The position numbers were made by a program, and so were the translations under genes. From Rostratula benghalensis (lineage: Eukaryota > Chordata > Aves > Charadriiformes > Rostratulidae), in contig VXAI01000067.1 in NCBI GenBank assembly GCA_013399305.1, forward strand, positions 1,556,806 to 1,620,805: DNA of 64,000 bases, in the 5' to 3' direction. This document shows positions 49,653-60,500 of the stretch, in pieces. The notes below the pieces were generated by a model, which worked only from the letters and a program-made list of their open reading frames with translations, was not told where the DNA came from and did not search any database. Each line of letters opens with the position of its first letter. Position 1 is the stretch's first letter.

Positions 49653-52252
49653 AATAAATAAATAAACTGCAAGACAGTATTGGCTGTCTGTAACAGACTT
49701 TATCAAGCCAGCACCACAAGGGGACCCCCTTCCCCAGCTGCCTTTGCCTACCACAAAATACAGGTAACAAAAATGAGATTTTTAGCACTAAAAGCCAAAA
49801 TATCAGAAACAACACCATATGAAAGAAATCAAAGGCTTTGTCTGTATTTTATACTCACGTGTAAATAAACAATTAAAAGAAACCTTACAAACAGCTCTAG
49901 GAAACAAATCAAACCCCACAATAAAGATGACAAGAAAAAGATTCCAGTGGTTCTACCAGAAAACACCCTTCCCAAGTCTGTATCTGGCAGGGTATTATCC
50001 CATATGAAAGAAAATGTATAACAAGTGAATACATTTCTGCCTGGTTCTTATTGTGAAATCTCATAATATAGTATTTTTTCCATGCCAATTTTACAGTCAT
50101 CACTTCCAGCCTATAAAAGTACTCTGGGTCATTGTTCTCCAGATTACCACTATAGTGAGTGACCAAAACATGGTGGGATGTGTATGGGATTTTTTGTTTG
50201 GTTGCTTTTTTCTCCCCTGCCGTCTCCCTTCCCCACCTTTCCCCCCCCCCCAAAAAAAAACCCCACCACAAACAAACAAGATAAAAAACAAACTAGTTTT
50301 TGCACAGAAATCATCATAACTAATGCTTACAGTGTTTAGTCACATCTGTCCACATTCCAGAGCAAAATTAGCTTTTACCCAGAAAAGATCAAAAACAATG
50401 TACTTGTGTAGATTTCCGTTATGACAAAGTATAATTATAACGTCATTACATTTAAGGAAAAGAAGTAATTCACTAATATTTCTTTGGAGCTAACATCTTG
50501 TGTGCCCTGAAAAAAAAATAAGATTTCTTACTAAAATTTTAATAAGCCCTTGGGTTTTCTCTGAAATATTTAAGAATAGCTGGTAAGAAAACAATTGGAA
50601 AAGAACAGATGTTAAAACCTATGAATATATACACTTCCATATTTTAAAATAAAAACATCTTCTAACTTCTAATCTTCTAACTGCAGTTGCATATTAGACA
50701 AAAAAACCCCAACAAAACATCAAAAATAAAGAAAAAAACAAGAAGTCTGTTCCTACTTTTCTTTGCTCCTCCTCTACTTTGTAATGATGTACTCTTTAAC
50801 TACATGTTCCATACTGGAAAGTGTTAAGCGCTATTAAAAAAAATTGTTCATGTAATTTGTTTTTCATCTTTCTAAAAAAAAAATAAATCAAAATTTAGCT
50901 TGTACTGCATTATTGTTTTCACCACTTGTTTGGTTTGGTTTTTTAAGCATAAATTATTTCCAGCTTTGCTTAGAATAAAGTAAGTATAGCACATATAAGA
51001 AAATGGACTTGGACTACTGACTGGTGTCACATATAAACTTTTGGTTTGGTAGTTGTGGTGGCTATTGACCACGTCACACACAGGACTCAATATGAACGAG
51101 GCAGACACCTTCAGAATGCAGCACGTAAATACAGTTTTCCTTACTAGCTACCAGTGATGCCAACCTTCTGTCAAAATTCCCTGTAAGCCGAAGAGCAACG
51201 CCTTAAGGATTTTATTTATTTATTTACATTACCATTTCGTAATAGCAATGAGACACCCCAGGTAATGAATTCATGAAAGATTACAGTTGTACTCAAGTAG
51301 TTAAAGTAACACATCCTTCAGCTCATTCCCAACAATACCTCTGACATCAGGAGTACATTTCAAAGGGATTAATACCTGTTGTGCCTTATTGTTTAACTAC
51401 ACATGGACTACAGAGAACATAAATACATAATATAATACTGGAATACTAAAAATTTCTTTTTGATCATAGAGGCCCACGGGTAACTACCACTTCTAGAATG
51501 CTGTTATTTAGAATTATTGAATCTATTTAAATATCTGCATTACCTGGCTACTGAATGCCTCAAAATAAGAAATGCTGATGTTACTTCCAAACTAACAGGG
51601 CATCCAAGGCACAGTCTTTAGGGTGGCAGGCAGGGTCCTTATTTCTCATTTGCTGCAAGAGGGAGCCTGAATCTCAGCTCTCCCAATCCGTGTGGTTTTG
51701 TCTGTGATGAAAGCTGAAGGATCCCAGCAGTGCACCAGTACCAGTCTGGGTGGGTGAAGGCACTCAAACAGCAGACCACAACCACTGCTGGTGACTCTTC
51801 ACTGCCCCCATGTACTCCTGGCCAAAGGCTCTGCCCAATCACCATGTGGTGCTGGACAAACTACAGTCTTATCTCCACATTGGCACCCATTACATGGAAA
51901 TGGTTGTTATTGTTCACACTGCTGGAAATTTCCCCAAAACTAGTGTTGTGAATTTGATGCTAGTTAGATTAACCAACAGCAGCTTCAGTAGGTCAATATA
52001 CACCGAGTCTGCTAGGAGTGACCATCCAAAGCTTTGGAACTGATTGTTTGGAAAACAAAGCCCTCACCTCACATCTTATATAATTGCAAAATTGCATAGA
52101 GGCTGTACTACAGGCACTTTTTAGAGCAATTTAAACCTTTTTATCACTACCTTCCACTACCAAATTACTGCAGGTAATTTCTTAAACACATGTAAGCATG
52201 CCTATACAATTGCTTAAATCATCTTTACCTGATTTACTTCATTTTACAATAG
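49653..52252. other. Non-coding DNA with a C-run/A-run junction
   Basis: Includes a junction of 11 C (50241-50251) and 9 A (50252-50260) inside a pyrimidine-rich stretch at 50205-50251. 51640-51900 is GC-richer, and a 77-codon ATG-initiated + frame lies at 51810-52043. No repeat or gene was recognised. Confidence 0.5.
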
Positions 52253-52467
52253 AGCATCAAGGAGCAATGCAGGTACCTAAACATAGACATCTAGTGCTAT
52301 TTTAGATGCCTGAGGGCATCCCACCATGGCTTTCAACTGCTGCTAAAGAAGGCATTAAGTTGTCTGTCACACCTGCTAGCCCTGACAGATGTCTCAGGTA
52401 CCCAAAGCATCTAAAACGGCATTAGATGTCTATGTTTAGGCTTCCAAATCTTTTCCTTGGTGCCTAG
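52253..52467. repeat. Imperfect palindrome (inverted repeat, about 215 bp)
   Basis: The left arm core CCTAAACATAGACATCTA, followed by GTGCTATTTTAGATGC, spans 52276-52309. Its reverse complement recurs at 52408-52441, where the + strand reads GCATCTAAAACGGCATTAGA then TGTCTATGTTTAGG. There are about three mismatches in 34 bp. Weaker pairing extends outward to about 52253 and 52467 (GCATCAAGGAGCAA against TTTTCCTTGGTGCC). The spacer is about 98 bp. This is the form expected of a fold-back or MITE-type element, or of a long stem-loop RNA if transcribed. The family is not identified. Confidence 0.75.
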
Positions 52468-54240
52468 AGAAAGTGCAAATGAGAAGGAGAATCGGTGTCC
52501 TGGAGTCTGTCATTTATCTCAAACAGAAGCAGCACTACAGAAGCAGCAGAAGTGTGAAATCTTTACATTGTCTCACTAATGTATGTTTCCACTCTGTTCC
52601 CAGCAGATCAATCTGTGGCAAAATATACAGTATGCTGTGCATTATTATAAGCAAAATCTCTTGCAATGGGGAAAGCTAGTACAGATGTTTACGAGGGTAA
52701 ATAGCATCTCACTTCCAAAAATCAGATTGGCTTTACATGTGACAGAAGGATGAAATGCCCCCCTTCAACCACAATTCAAGTGGAATCAGTCTGTTGTTCA
52801 TTTTGCTTGCAATTTATTTGTGGCACAGTATGGAGAAAAAATAAAGATTTTTTTTTCCCCCTGAATGTCTTAAATATCAGTGCTCTCTGCAATATAACAC
52901 CACATTGACACCTCTACCTGGACAATCCATAAAGAAGAATTAAAAACAAGGTCATGACAACAAGTCTGAAAATGCACTGCCCTAAATGTACTTTCATCTC
53001 AGCCAGATTAAATACATCAATTAGCTCATAATATTGTAGAAAATTATCTTGTTGACTTCAGGCATATGAAGGGGCTTCTTACAACAAACTGTTTTTTCTT
53101 CCTGGGTTCCTACTTTGAAACTTTTGGGGAATTCAATATTCAGGTTTGAATAGTCTTCTAAGCGTGGTCCCAAACAAAGCCACATAATGTAGAAACAAAT
53201 TGTCTGGACATAAATCAGGAAGAGCAAACACTCAAGAATAAGCTGCCCCTGAACATACGTAGTAAGAAAAAGGAATTTTTAGCCATATGCAGGAAAGATC
53301 GCCTTCAATGGAGACTGAGCAATAGTCTTCTAGGCTGCCTTCTCCTCCCAGTTCCTTCCTCCATTCCCTGTCTCAGAACACTGATCTGGTCAACTGTAGT
53401 AGAGTTTACTACTACAGCTTCTAACGCCTCTTATTTTTTCATCTGCAGTGTCAAGGGATTTTGATGTCATTTTCTAAGCTTGGTTTAAACCATTATTTAA
53501 AAAAAAAAAAAAAAAAGCAAAGCAAAGAAACACTTTCTGAAAATCCATAGCTCCTATGGCTTTATTTCAAAGTCTTAAAACTGTGCCTCTTTCACATGTC
53601 TACTTCCATAGCCATATATTACAGCATTTTGACATAAATGTTCTTAATAACCATACCTTCTGACAAAATTAAAGCTATCATGCTTTTATACCAGTCATAG
53701 AAAACATCCAAAGGAATTCTGCAGAAAGGAAAATATTTGTAAATGACAACAGAAATTATTGCTTACCTCAGACTCTTTCTTGGTCACATGAATTTTCTCC
53801 AAGACAGTACAATAAATTGTACTTCAAATTGTTTATGAACAATTGACATTAATCCACAAAGTCTGGCATGCAGTTAATCAAGCTCTATAATGAAAGACTT
53901 ATAACTAACTCATCACCCCCTGAATATCTGCATGTAATTGTACGGCTCCATTTTCCTTTCTTGGTTTTACAGTTATTTCCAGGTATAAAAATATTTGGGA
54001 TAATACCAATATCCCTTTAAGGACTTGTCATATACATTTATGATTACAAAGAGCCAGTAAAGTTACTTCTTTCAAAGAAACAAATTAATTTAGACATCTA
54101 ACAACTTGAGGAAAACAGAACGTGCCTGTTATGAATAGGTAAATCCCAAGTTACTGGGAAATGTGCAGCCATTAAAAGTTATTTTGGCCCTAACCCTCTA
54201 TCTTAAATATAAAGATATGACATGTCTGATTAACCCCCAG
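52468..54240. other. Non-coding DNA with an 18-A run
   Basis: AT-rich, with T/C runs near 52848-52860 and an A run at 53499-53516. No gene or repeat family was recognised. Confidence 0.5.
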
Positions 54241-54381
54241 CACCCCAGTGGCTCTGCAGCAGCCAGCTCACCCAAGGGAGGATATGAAGAAGCCACTAAG
54301 AACCACCAGCTCAGCTCTGCTGCTACCACCAGCTTCTGTGCCATGGAAGGAAATGGTCATAGAGTCTCTCTACTTGCAAAG
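54241..54381 (+). other. Candidate coding exon, 47 codons, phase 0-0
   Basis: A GC-richer segment of 141 nt between ATGTCTGATTAACCCCCAG and a GTGATACG donor preceded by GCAAAG. The segment is open in frame 0 over exactly 47 codons, so it would be a symmetrical exon. The peptide starts HPSGSAAASSPKGG, continues through EEATKNHQLSSAATTS and ends RVSLLAK. It is Ala/Ser-rich with balanced charges, which is typical of a disordered region. No domain is recognised. The frame stays open to 54471 if the donor is ignored. The pyrimidine tract is modest. It could be a real exon, a non-coding exon or a chance open stretch. Confidence 0.3.
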
Positions 54382-57032
54382 GTGATACGTTTCAAAGGCA
54401 GGAAGAGAAAATCAATACTGCATACAGGAAAGGAAAAAAGAATAGACTTTATTTTTATTAACAAAACTTGACTGCGAGGTTATCCACTAGCTAGGAAGGG
54501 AAATCCAAGCACCATCTTGCCATGGTACAACACTCTCCTTTACAAAGCAGATAAGAAAATTGAAGTACTTCACATCCATGTCATGTAATGAAATCAGCAG
54601 GTTAAAAGAATACCCATAGGGAAAAAAACCCACAAACCTAGTTACCTAGAACATAAGACTTCAAAATCCCTCCAAGCAATTTCCCTAAATCTTTTCAACG
54701 TAATCACATGTTCTGCTGTTGAAGATAGAGGGAAAACGCACTTTTCCCTTTGGACCACGTGCTTGAACTTAACTAAGCTGATTATTGTTATTGTGTTTAG
54801 ATTGCAGTAGCACCTAGGATGAAAGATGCATATAATCCTTTAAGGCTGATAATCTGTCTAATAGTCATTTCATGGCTTATTTGAAACAACCTGATGTTAG
54901 CACAACAAATGAAATCTCTTGAACACTCTCTGCATAAACAACAAAGACTGAAGAAGTCTTCAGGCTAATTTGGGATTTTTTTCCTTTGGATCTGTTCCTC
55001 TCCCCATGACTATGTGTCCAATGTGCAGTCTGACACACTGCAGGTTTTTTTTTTTTGTTTTGTTTTTTGTAATATTGCTTAAGAATCACAAAAAAAAAAA
55101 AAAGCGAGAGAGAAATGCAGAAGAAGACTCTCAGTCTGAAGTTCACTAATACAGCTCTGAGCAGGAACACACATCATTTCTGATCGGGTTTTCAAGTGAC
55201 AGTATTACAAATACTTCTTTTTTTGGAGGCAATACCAATTTAAGTATCCAGGTCCTCTGATCAAGACAGTCCAATGATTCCTACTTTGTCATGTTGTTTG
55301 TTTAGTTGGGTTTTTTTTAAGAATTACTGTTTGCCACTGAAAAGCATTTCAGACAGACTTTCATCCTACGTACCAACCCTGCTGCAATGGGGACATTAAG
55401 TTCCTAATTTTCAGCGTGGCAGAAATCCTGGTTTAAACTGCCTCTACTTTCCAACTGTACCTACATGAACATAGCAGTGTTTGATCAGCCTGGGGCAGAT
55501 CCCATAACCCACACCTCAGGAACAGGGCAGAGCAGATAAATCAAAGTTCTCTTTGAGGGACACGTACTCGAGCAGCAGCCTCAGAACATCTGACACTTCA
55601 AACATGGGTAGTGTGATACTGACTCGAGAAAACTGCTAACATAAGCTGACCTCCATCCACTTTAGGCTCCTAAAACAAACCCATCACTTTAAATGTCAGA
55701 ATGAAACTTGAAAACACCAAGGGGAGATTAAGAAGTGACAGACACACCTAACATCCAATTGACATAGCTTTGGAACTATTCCTTACAGGTTTTCACTTTT
55801 TTTGCACAACATTCACCAATGGAAGCTTAAAAGACGCACTCAGTATGTTCTGATCACACACACTCACTACAGAGCACTACATGGCTAGACTCTACCAGCA
55901 GCCTCACAGGGTATAGATGAGTGAAGGTTACAGCTCTCGATGAAAGCAGAGGTGTATGAGTTCACTTTCATCATCCCTGTCTCCCCTAGATCTACGAGAA
56001 TGACCTCCAACACAAGTAAATTAAACATCATCCCCATTTAACACATACTGAGCTAGTTATCAGTATTCACTAATATGAATAATTCATAGTAAAAGACACA
56101 GGGATTTTAAAAAAACCTTATTTCCATGTAATGATTTAAATTCTATACTAAATGCTAAGTTCACATAAAAACATGCTGTTTAATAAGTAACTGGTATCAC
56201 CAGCATCACCAGCACGGCAAATTTTTGCAGCTTTCTGGAACTACCCAAAGTAAGAAACAGCTGATCAGTTTTACCATTACATTTTACTATTCATAAGAGT
56301 AATCAATTAAGGATATGGTGCACCTATCTTTACTTAGATTCCAATTCTCACAACATTTATTTGGTATAATAGAACATTTTGCTCTAAATAACATGAATAA
56401 TTTTGGTTCTGGTAGGGTTTTTTTGTTGTTTGGTTAGGTTTTTTTCCCCCACATCAACAGGACAATATTAAAAAGCAAAACTGTAATGGATTACAAACCA
56501 GAGAGCTAAAGAAAGAAAATTAAGTGAACCATTACAGATTACACTCCTATATTGAACTTTTTTTTTTTCCTTGAGATACAAAATTCCCAACATATGTTTT
56601 ATGTGACACAGGAAGCTCCTTTTAAATGGTGTATTTTTTTTATTGCCTGACCCACTCTTCCAAGCTTTCTGACTGACTCTTCATACCAACAAAGCCTTAA
56701 GATTGATGATAATAAAGTGACAGTAGCTGATTTAGTAATAGTAACCCAAGATGTACATTTTCAACCAGGATAGACACAGTTAAGAGAAAGGTTTCGTTGT
56801 AAAGAAAAATAATGTGCATAATTCAACAGCTATGCCATTCCACACACACATAATTAACAAGTCTTCAGCTCATTAGCAGGCTGTATAAAATACATATAAT
56901 ACGCTGTGCAAAACTGATTGAGAATAAAAAGCTTCTCATGCATTAAAATAAATTATTTGAATAGTTTTGAAAGAGTATTACCAGTAGTGTTTAAGGATAT
57001 GATTCTCAAACCTACTTATGGCTCCATCTCCT
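54382..57032. other. Non-coding DNA with T/A low-complexity runs
   Basis: Contains T/G-rich low complexity at 55047-55070, an A run at about 55091-55103, and T/G-rich patches near 55305-55320 and 56415-56450. Nothing else was recognised. Confidence 0.5.
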
Positions 57033-57377
57033 TCAGACTGACACGTTCATCCTCCTGGTTTTCAACAGATATCTCGCCACGCTAATTCTAGTGTAATACA
57101 TTTGATCAGTGATTGCTGAGATTCTGCTACAACCTGGAGAGTACAGGGGAGTACAAACAACTGCATCAGCTACCTCTATGTAAGCACCAATTCCCCGAAG
57201 GAAGGATGTACACGTAACACACCGCATGCATGTTTCAGTGTCAATGTAGTAAGGGTATTTTTGAGGGACAACACATTTAGCACACATTAGCATCATCTCT
57301 TTGCTTGTCCGTATATTAATTAGTAGACGGCACAATTTCAGTGTTCCTTTTTCAGACGCATGATAAAGGGCAGTGCA
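57033..57377 (-). pseudogene. Ankyrin-repeat-like remnant
   Basis: The - strand is open for 114 codons, ending in TGA at 57033-57035, with no ATG near its start. Residues 2-20 (TALYHASEKGTLKLCRLLI) fit the ankyrin pattern TPLHxAxxxGxxxxVxxLL. Residues 64-79 (GAYIEVADAVVCTPLY) fit the GAxIxxxDxxxxTPLH turn-helix start. Residues 99-105 (SVARYLL) fit the second helix. Between these the spacing is wrong: about 43 residues where 33 per repeat would fit, and an excess before SVARYLL. A TAA stop lies immediately upstream at 57378-57380, just where the repeat's preceding loop would be. This suggests a decayed fragment of an ankyrin-repeat gene, either a retrocopy or an abandoned exon. A functional exon with unusual loops is less likely. 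The parent gene is not identified. Confidence 0.4.
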
Positions 57378-58486
57378 TTACTGCACCTGATAACACCGGT
57401 GCTTACAGGAGACCTCGAAACTATTAAAGTGTGTCTCAAGGGATAAAATAGTTACTCCTGAGCTGTAGTGACACCTCCTGGCAACAGACCGAGAAAGTCT
57501 CTTCCCACGTAAGAGAATGTTTTCTCCAAGCAATTCTTGGGGGTTTTAGCCAAAAGGCAACAATCATGGTGCTCCCTCTGGTCTGGCTTCAAAGGCAAAC
57601 TGCCCAGAATACCAAGCAGAATCCTCTGATTTATAAGCACTACTGACATTTTAGAAATCGAGAGGCTAAGATACAGGAATATCAGCCTCTAAGATCTAAG
57701 ATTTATTGTACCACACGTTGGCCTTTCTTGAGTGGTTGGAAAAATAGCTGTGAAAGATAATCAACTAGCAGCTTAATTCATACCATGAATCTTGCAAAGT
57801 GTTTTCTCAGTTCTCTGTGAAACCCTGTCTGTTAGCTAAGAGTTTCTATCTTTGCCCTCCACAGGTTCATGACAAATATTGTAAGCATGATTTTGGCAAA
57901 AAGAATATAAGAAAGCATAGAAAAAACAATGCTTAAAACTAGCTATAACCCCAACATAATAATACATACAAAAAATATTTCTCCCTCACTTTGGTGTAGG
58001 TAACAAAGTCAGTGTGAGTTATAAACAAAGCCAAAGCTGACAATTATTTACGTGCATTCTAAAGTACATTAAATATCACAGTAGTTTTATAGCAATTTTG
58101 AACAGTGGACTTAGAGGCAGAGGGACACCCATCACCTTTCGGAAGCACTCAACATTTACAAGTCCTGCAGAACAGACAACTCAAATATTTATATTCAGGC
58201 AGAAGTCAGACAGCAAGTGCATTCCATACTTCAAGTTTAGCTTGCTGAATGAAAACAAATACACGTTCAGTGGTTTACACAGTAACCTGTGGGGTTGCCC
58301 CCCCTGCAATTGTACAACCACTATCCAGCATTTTGAAGGACTTGATCACACCCATTATAACATTTCTGTTATGTCTTTTGTGCTGCCTTTATACAGCACC
58401 GTTTTCTTTATACTTACATAAGAATAGAAAGCTGAATTTTTGCCTGTTTTCTTTTGTGTCTTTCTCTCCCCCCCTACTCCCCCCAG
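57378..58486. other. Non-coding DNA, some open frames
   Basis: Includes a + frame open at 58098-58421 (107 codons) without motifs and with only weak donor sites. A strong pyrimidine tract at about 58440-58484 leads into the candidate exon that follows. Confidence 0.45.
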
Positions 58487-58671
58487 CTTTTCAGAGAGGT
58501 AATTATGACATTTTTAAGTACTTTGCATACACTGCAAGGCAATAATGAAAATTCATTTGAAAAACTGGATTATAGACTGTCTGCCAGAAAGCAAAGGGGT
58601 AACAACATTTTCAACAATTTCTCAATGAGTATGTCTGTTAGATGCTCATGGCACACTGAAATAGCACACAG
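58487..58671 (+). other. Candidate coding exon, 61 codons
   Basis: A very strong pyrimidine tract (TTTCTCTCCCCCCCTACTCC then CCCCAG) precedes 58487, and a strong donor (CACACAG then GTAAGAAG) follows 58671. The 185 nt is open in frame 0 (61 codons plus two bases); the other two frames have stops. The peptide is Asn/Phe/Ser-rich and includes REVIMTFLSTLHTLQG and EKLDYRLSARKQRGNN. No family is recognised. A second AG lies 8 bases inside (TTTTCAG), giving an alternative acceptor. The entry and exit phases would match the other + candidates only in that each enters in phase 0. A lncRNA exon or chance remain possible. Confidence 0.3.
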
Positions 58672-60104
58672 GTAAGAAGAGGTTTACCTTTACAGTTTAA
58701 ATAAAGCCAAAAACCCAATCAAAGTTATGTATTTCCTCTTATCACATATGAAATTAAGTTGTACAACTTCTTTTTTTTTTTTTTTTAATAATTGAAAGCC
58801 TAATAAGGTAAATCCCAATTTGGCAATTAATTGCCATCTTCAGAAACTCTATACTCACAGATAATGAAGCGAACCATGTATGTGAACATTTCTACAGGGT
58901 AAAATGGTTACAGAACAGTGTTATGCTCAGATTGCAGTGCTTTAAGATTTAATTGCATTTTATCATCACTCCATCTTATTTTCAAGCAGATAAAAACCTA
59001 CATACATAGCAATCTCTTTCACTCTCTGCATCTATCCATCAATGTATATATCTCTTCCAATTGTAAGTAATGCAGTTATCTAAGCTGGATTATTACTGAA
59101 ATTTCTGATGCCAACGTTATCATGTCTTTTCTCCCTCTCACCCATACATTTGTAGACCCACAGATGTATACCAACATTTGTATACCCACAGATGTAAGTG
59201 CTTTTCAGTGTACAGCTCCATCCCCCAAGACACTCACAGCTATACTGTGCATTGAAGTATTTTGTGGGAATTCTTGAACTACTCTGTATGCAGGAGACCT
59301 GGTAGTAGAGCACTCTGCCTTAATTCACATTGTTTCTCTTACTTAAGTGGCTATCGTATCAGCGCAGCGCTGCACAGTGCAAGCACAGACATATCCTACC
59401 AGGCCGGGGGTTCTGCACACAAAAAATATTCCAGACTACTTGTGATGCACCAAAGGTAGGACAGGAGCTGCCCAGTGTTTCCTAATACAGGATGCCATAG
59501 TAAGTACAGCTAGGTACAGTTTTGCATAAACATTCTTATGACATTACCAAAAGGGAAAGGAAAAACCTTTTTCTTATACTTCCTCAATAAATGCTTCATC
59601 AAAATTTCACAGCTCACTATATACAGTTTGCTAAGAGAAAATGGGAATACTTAACACAGACAAACCATGTTTTCTAGAACAAATCTGAAGGCTTCCCTGC
59701 ATTGGTGGAAGGACTTGACATTTGATTGAAACAACATTTCTGACGTATTCTAATGACAGAGACAAATTCTCCATATGGAAGAAAAGAAGCTTGCCTACTT
59801 TTTAAGTGTGTGAAATTCTCCGTAGGGCTTAGAGTTTAACAGCCGTGTTCTCTGGAAATTCAGCATGTGTTCAACATACTTTATCTTACTTGTTCAGGGA
59901 CATAGAAAAACTATCCCCAGATTTTTTAAATTTTTTTTTTATTTTGTGGAGCCAGCACAGCTTAAGCTACCAACACAATGAACAGGTAAAGCTTCTCTCC
60001 CCACAGTCTCAAGCAGTTTGGAGGAAGAGTGGACTTGTTGATAGTTTTCAAATGGGAGCAAGAGTTCACTCACTACCAGAATAGGATAGGAGTAAGGAGA
60101 TCAT
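58672..60104. other. Non-coding DNA with a 16-T run
   Basis: Contains a T run at 58771-58786 and a 28-bp tandem repeat listed separately. Short T runs occur near 59930-59945. No gene was recognised. Confidence 0.5.
59146..59196. repeat. 28-bp tandem duplication, about 1.8 copies
   Basis: The unit ACATTTGTAGACCCACAGAT then GTATACCA at 59146-59173 is followed by ACATTTGTATACCCACAGAT then GTA at 59174-59196. The only mismatch within the shared 23 bases is G to T at the tenth base. Confidence 0.85.
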
Positions 60105-60500
60105 AGAGCAGTAATTGTGTGGGAAATGAAAATGAGAGCAATAAAGAAATACCAAGATCAGTGAACCTGTATAGGAAGGGGGGAAGGAGCTGTTAAAAGC
60201 AATCAGTGACTGGGCAAGATGTCTGGAGAAGCCACCTGTGGATGGAAAACAAAACTGGGATGATGGAGAGCCATGGAAAAGTCTGGAATGAGAAACCAGC
60301 TGTGATTTGTGTGGGGCACTAGAGCAAAGAATATGTGACTGTGGAAGAAGAGATGTCTGGTCATAAGGACGTGAGCTTAGATGAACGAATTGGAATACTC
60401 TTCCAGATCTGAATGGGATCCAAGATTGTTGGGGAAAATGACAGAACACTGGTAGATATGCCAAAGTATGTACCATGTTCTCCACTAACATCTTTCAAGC
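60105..60500. other. Purine-rich block with antisense open frame
   Basis: The + strand is strongly A/G-rich over about 400 bp (GGAGTAAGGAGATC, GAAGGGGGGAAGGAGC, GATGGAGAGCC). The scarcity of T on this strand depletes stops on the opposite strand and explains the 141-codon - frame at 60066-60491. That frame's Ser/Phe/His/Pro-rich product looks like translated pyrimidine-rich DNA. It may be an unrecognised old repeat. Confidence 0.4.

Noticed and set aside
60066..60491. 141-codon - strand open frame
   Set aside because: It lies opposite a purine-rich block. T depletion on the + strand removes stops on the - strand, and the product is Ser/Phe/Pro/His-rich as expected from that bias.
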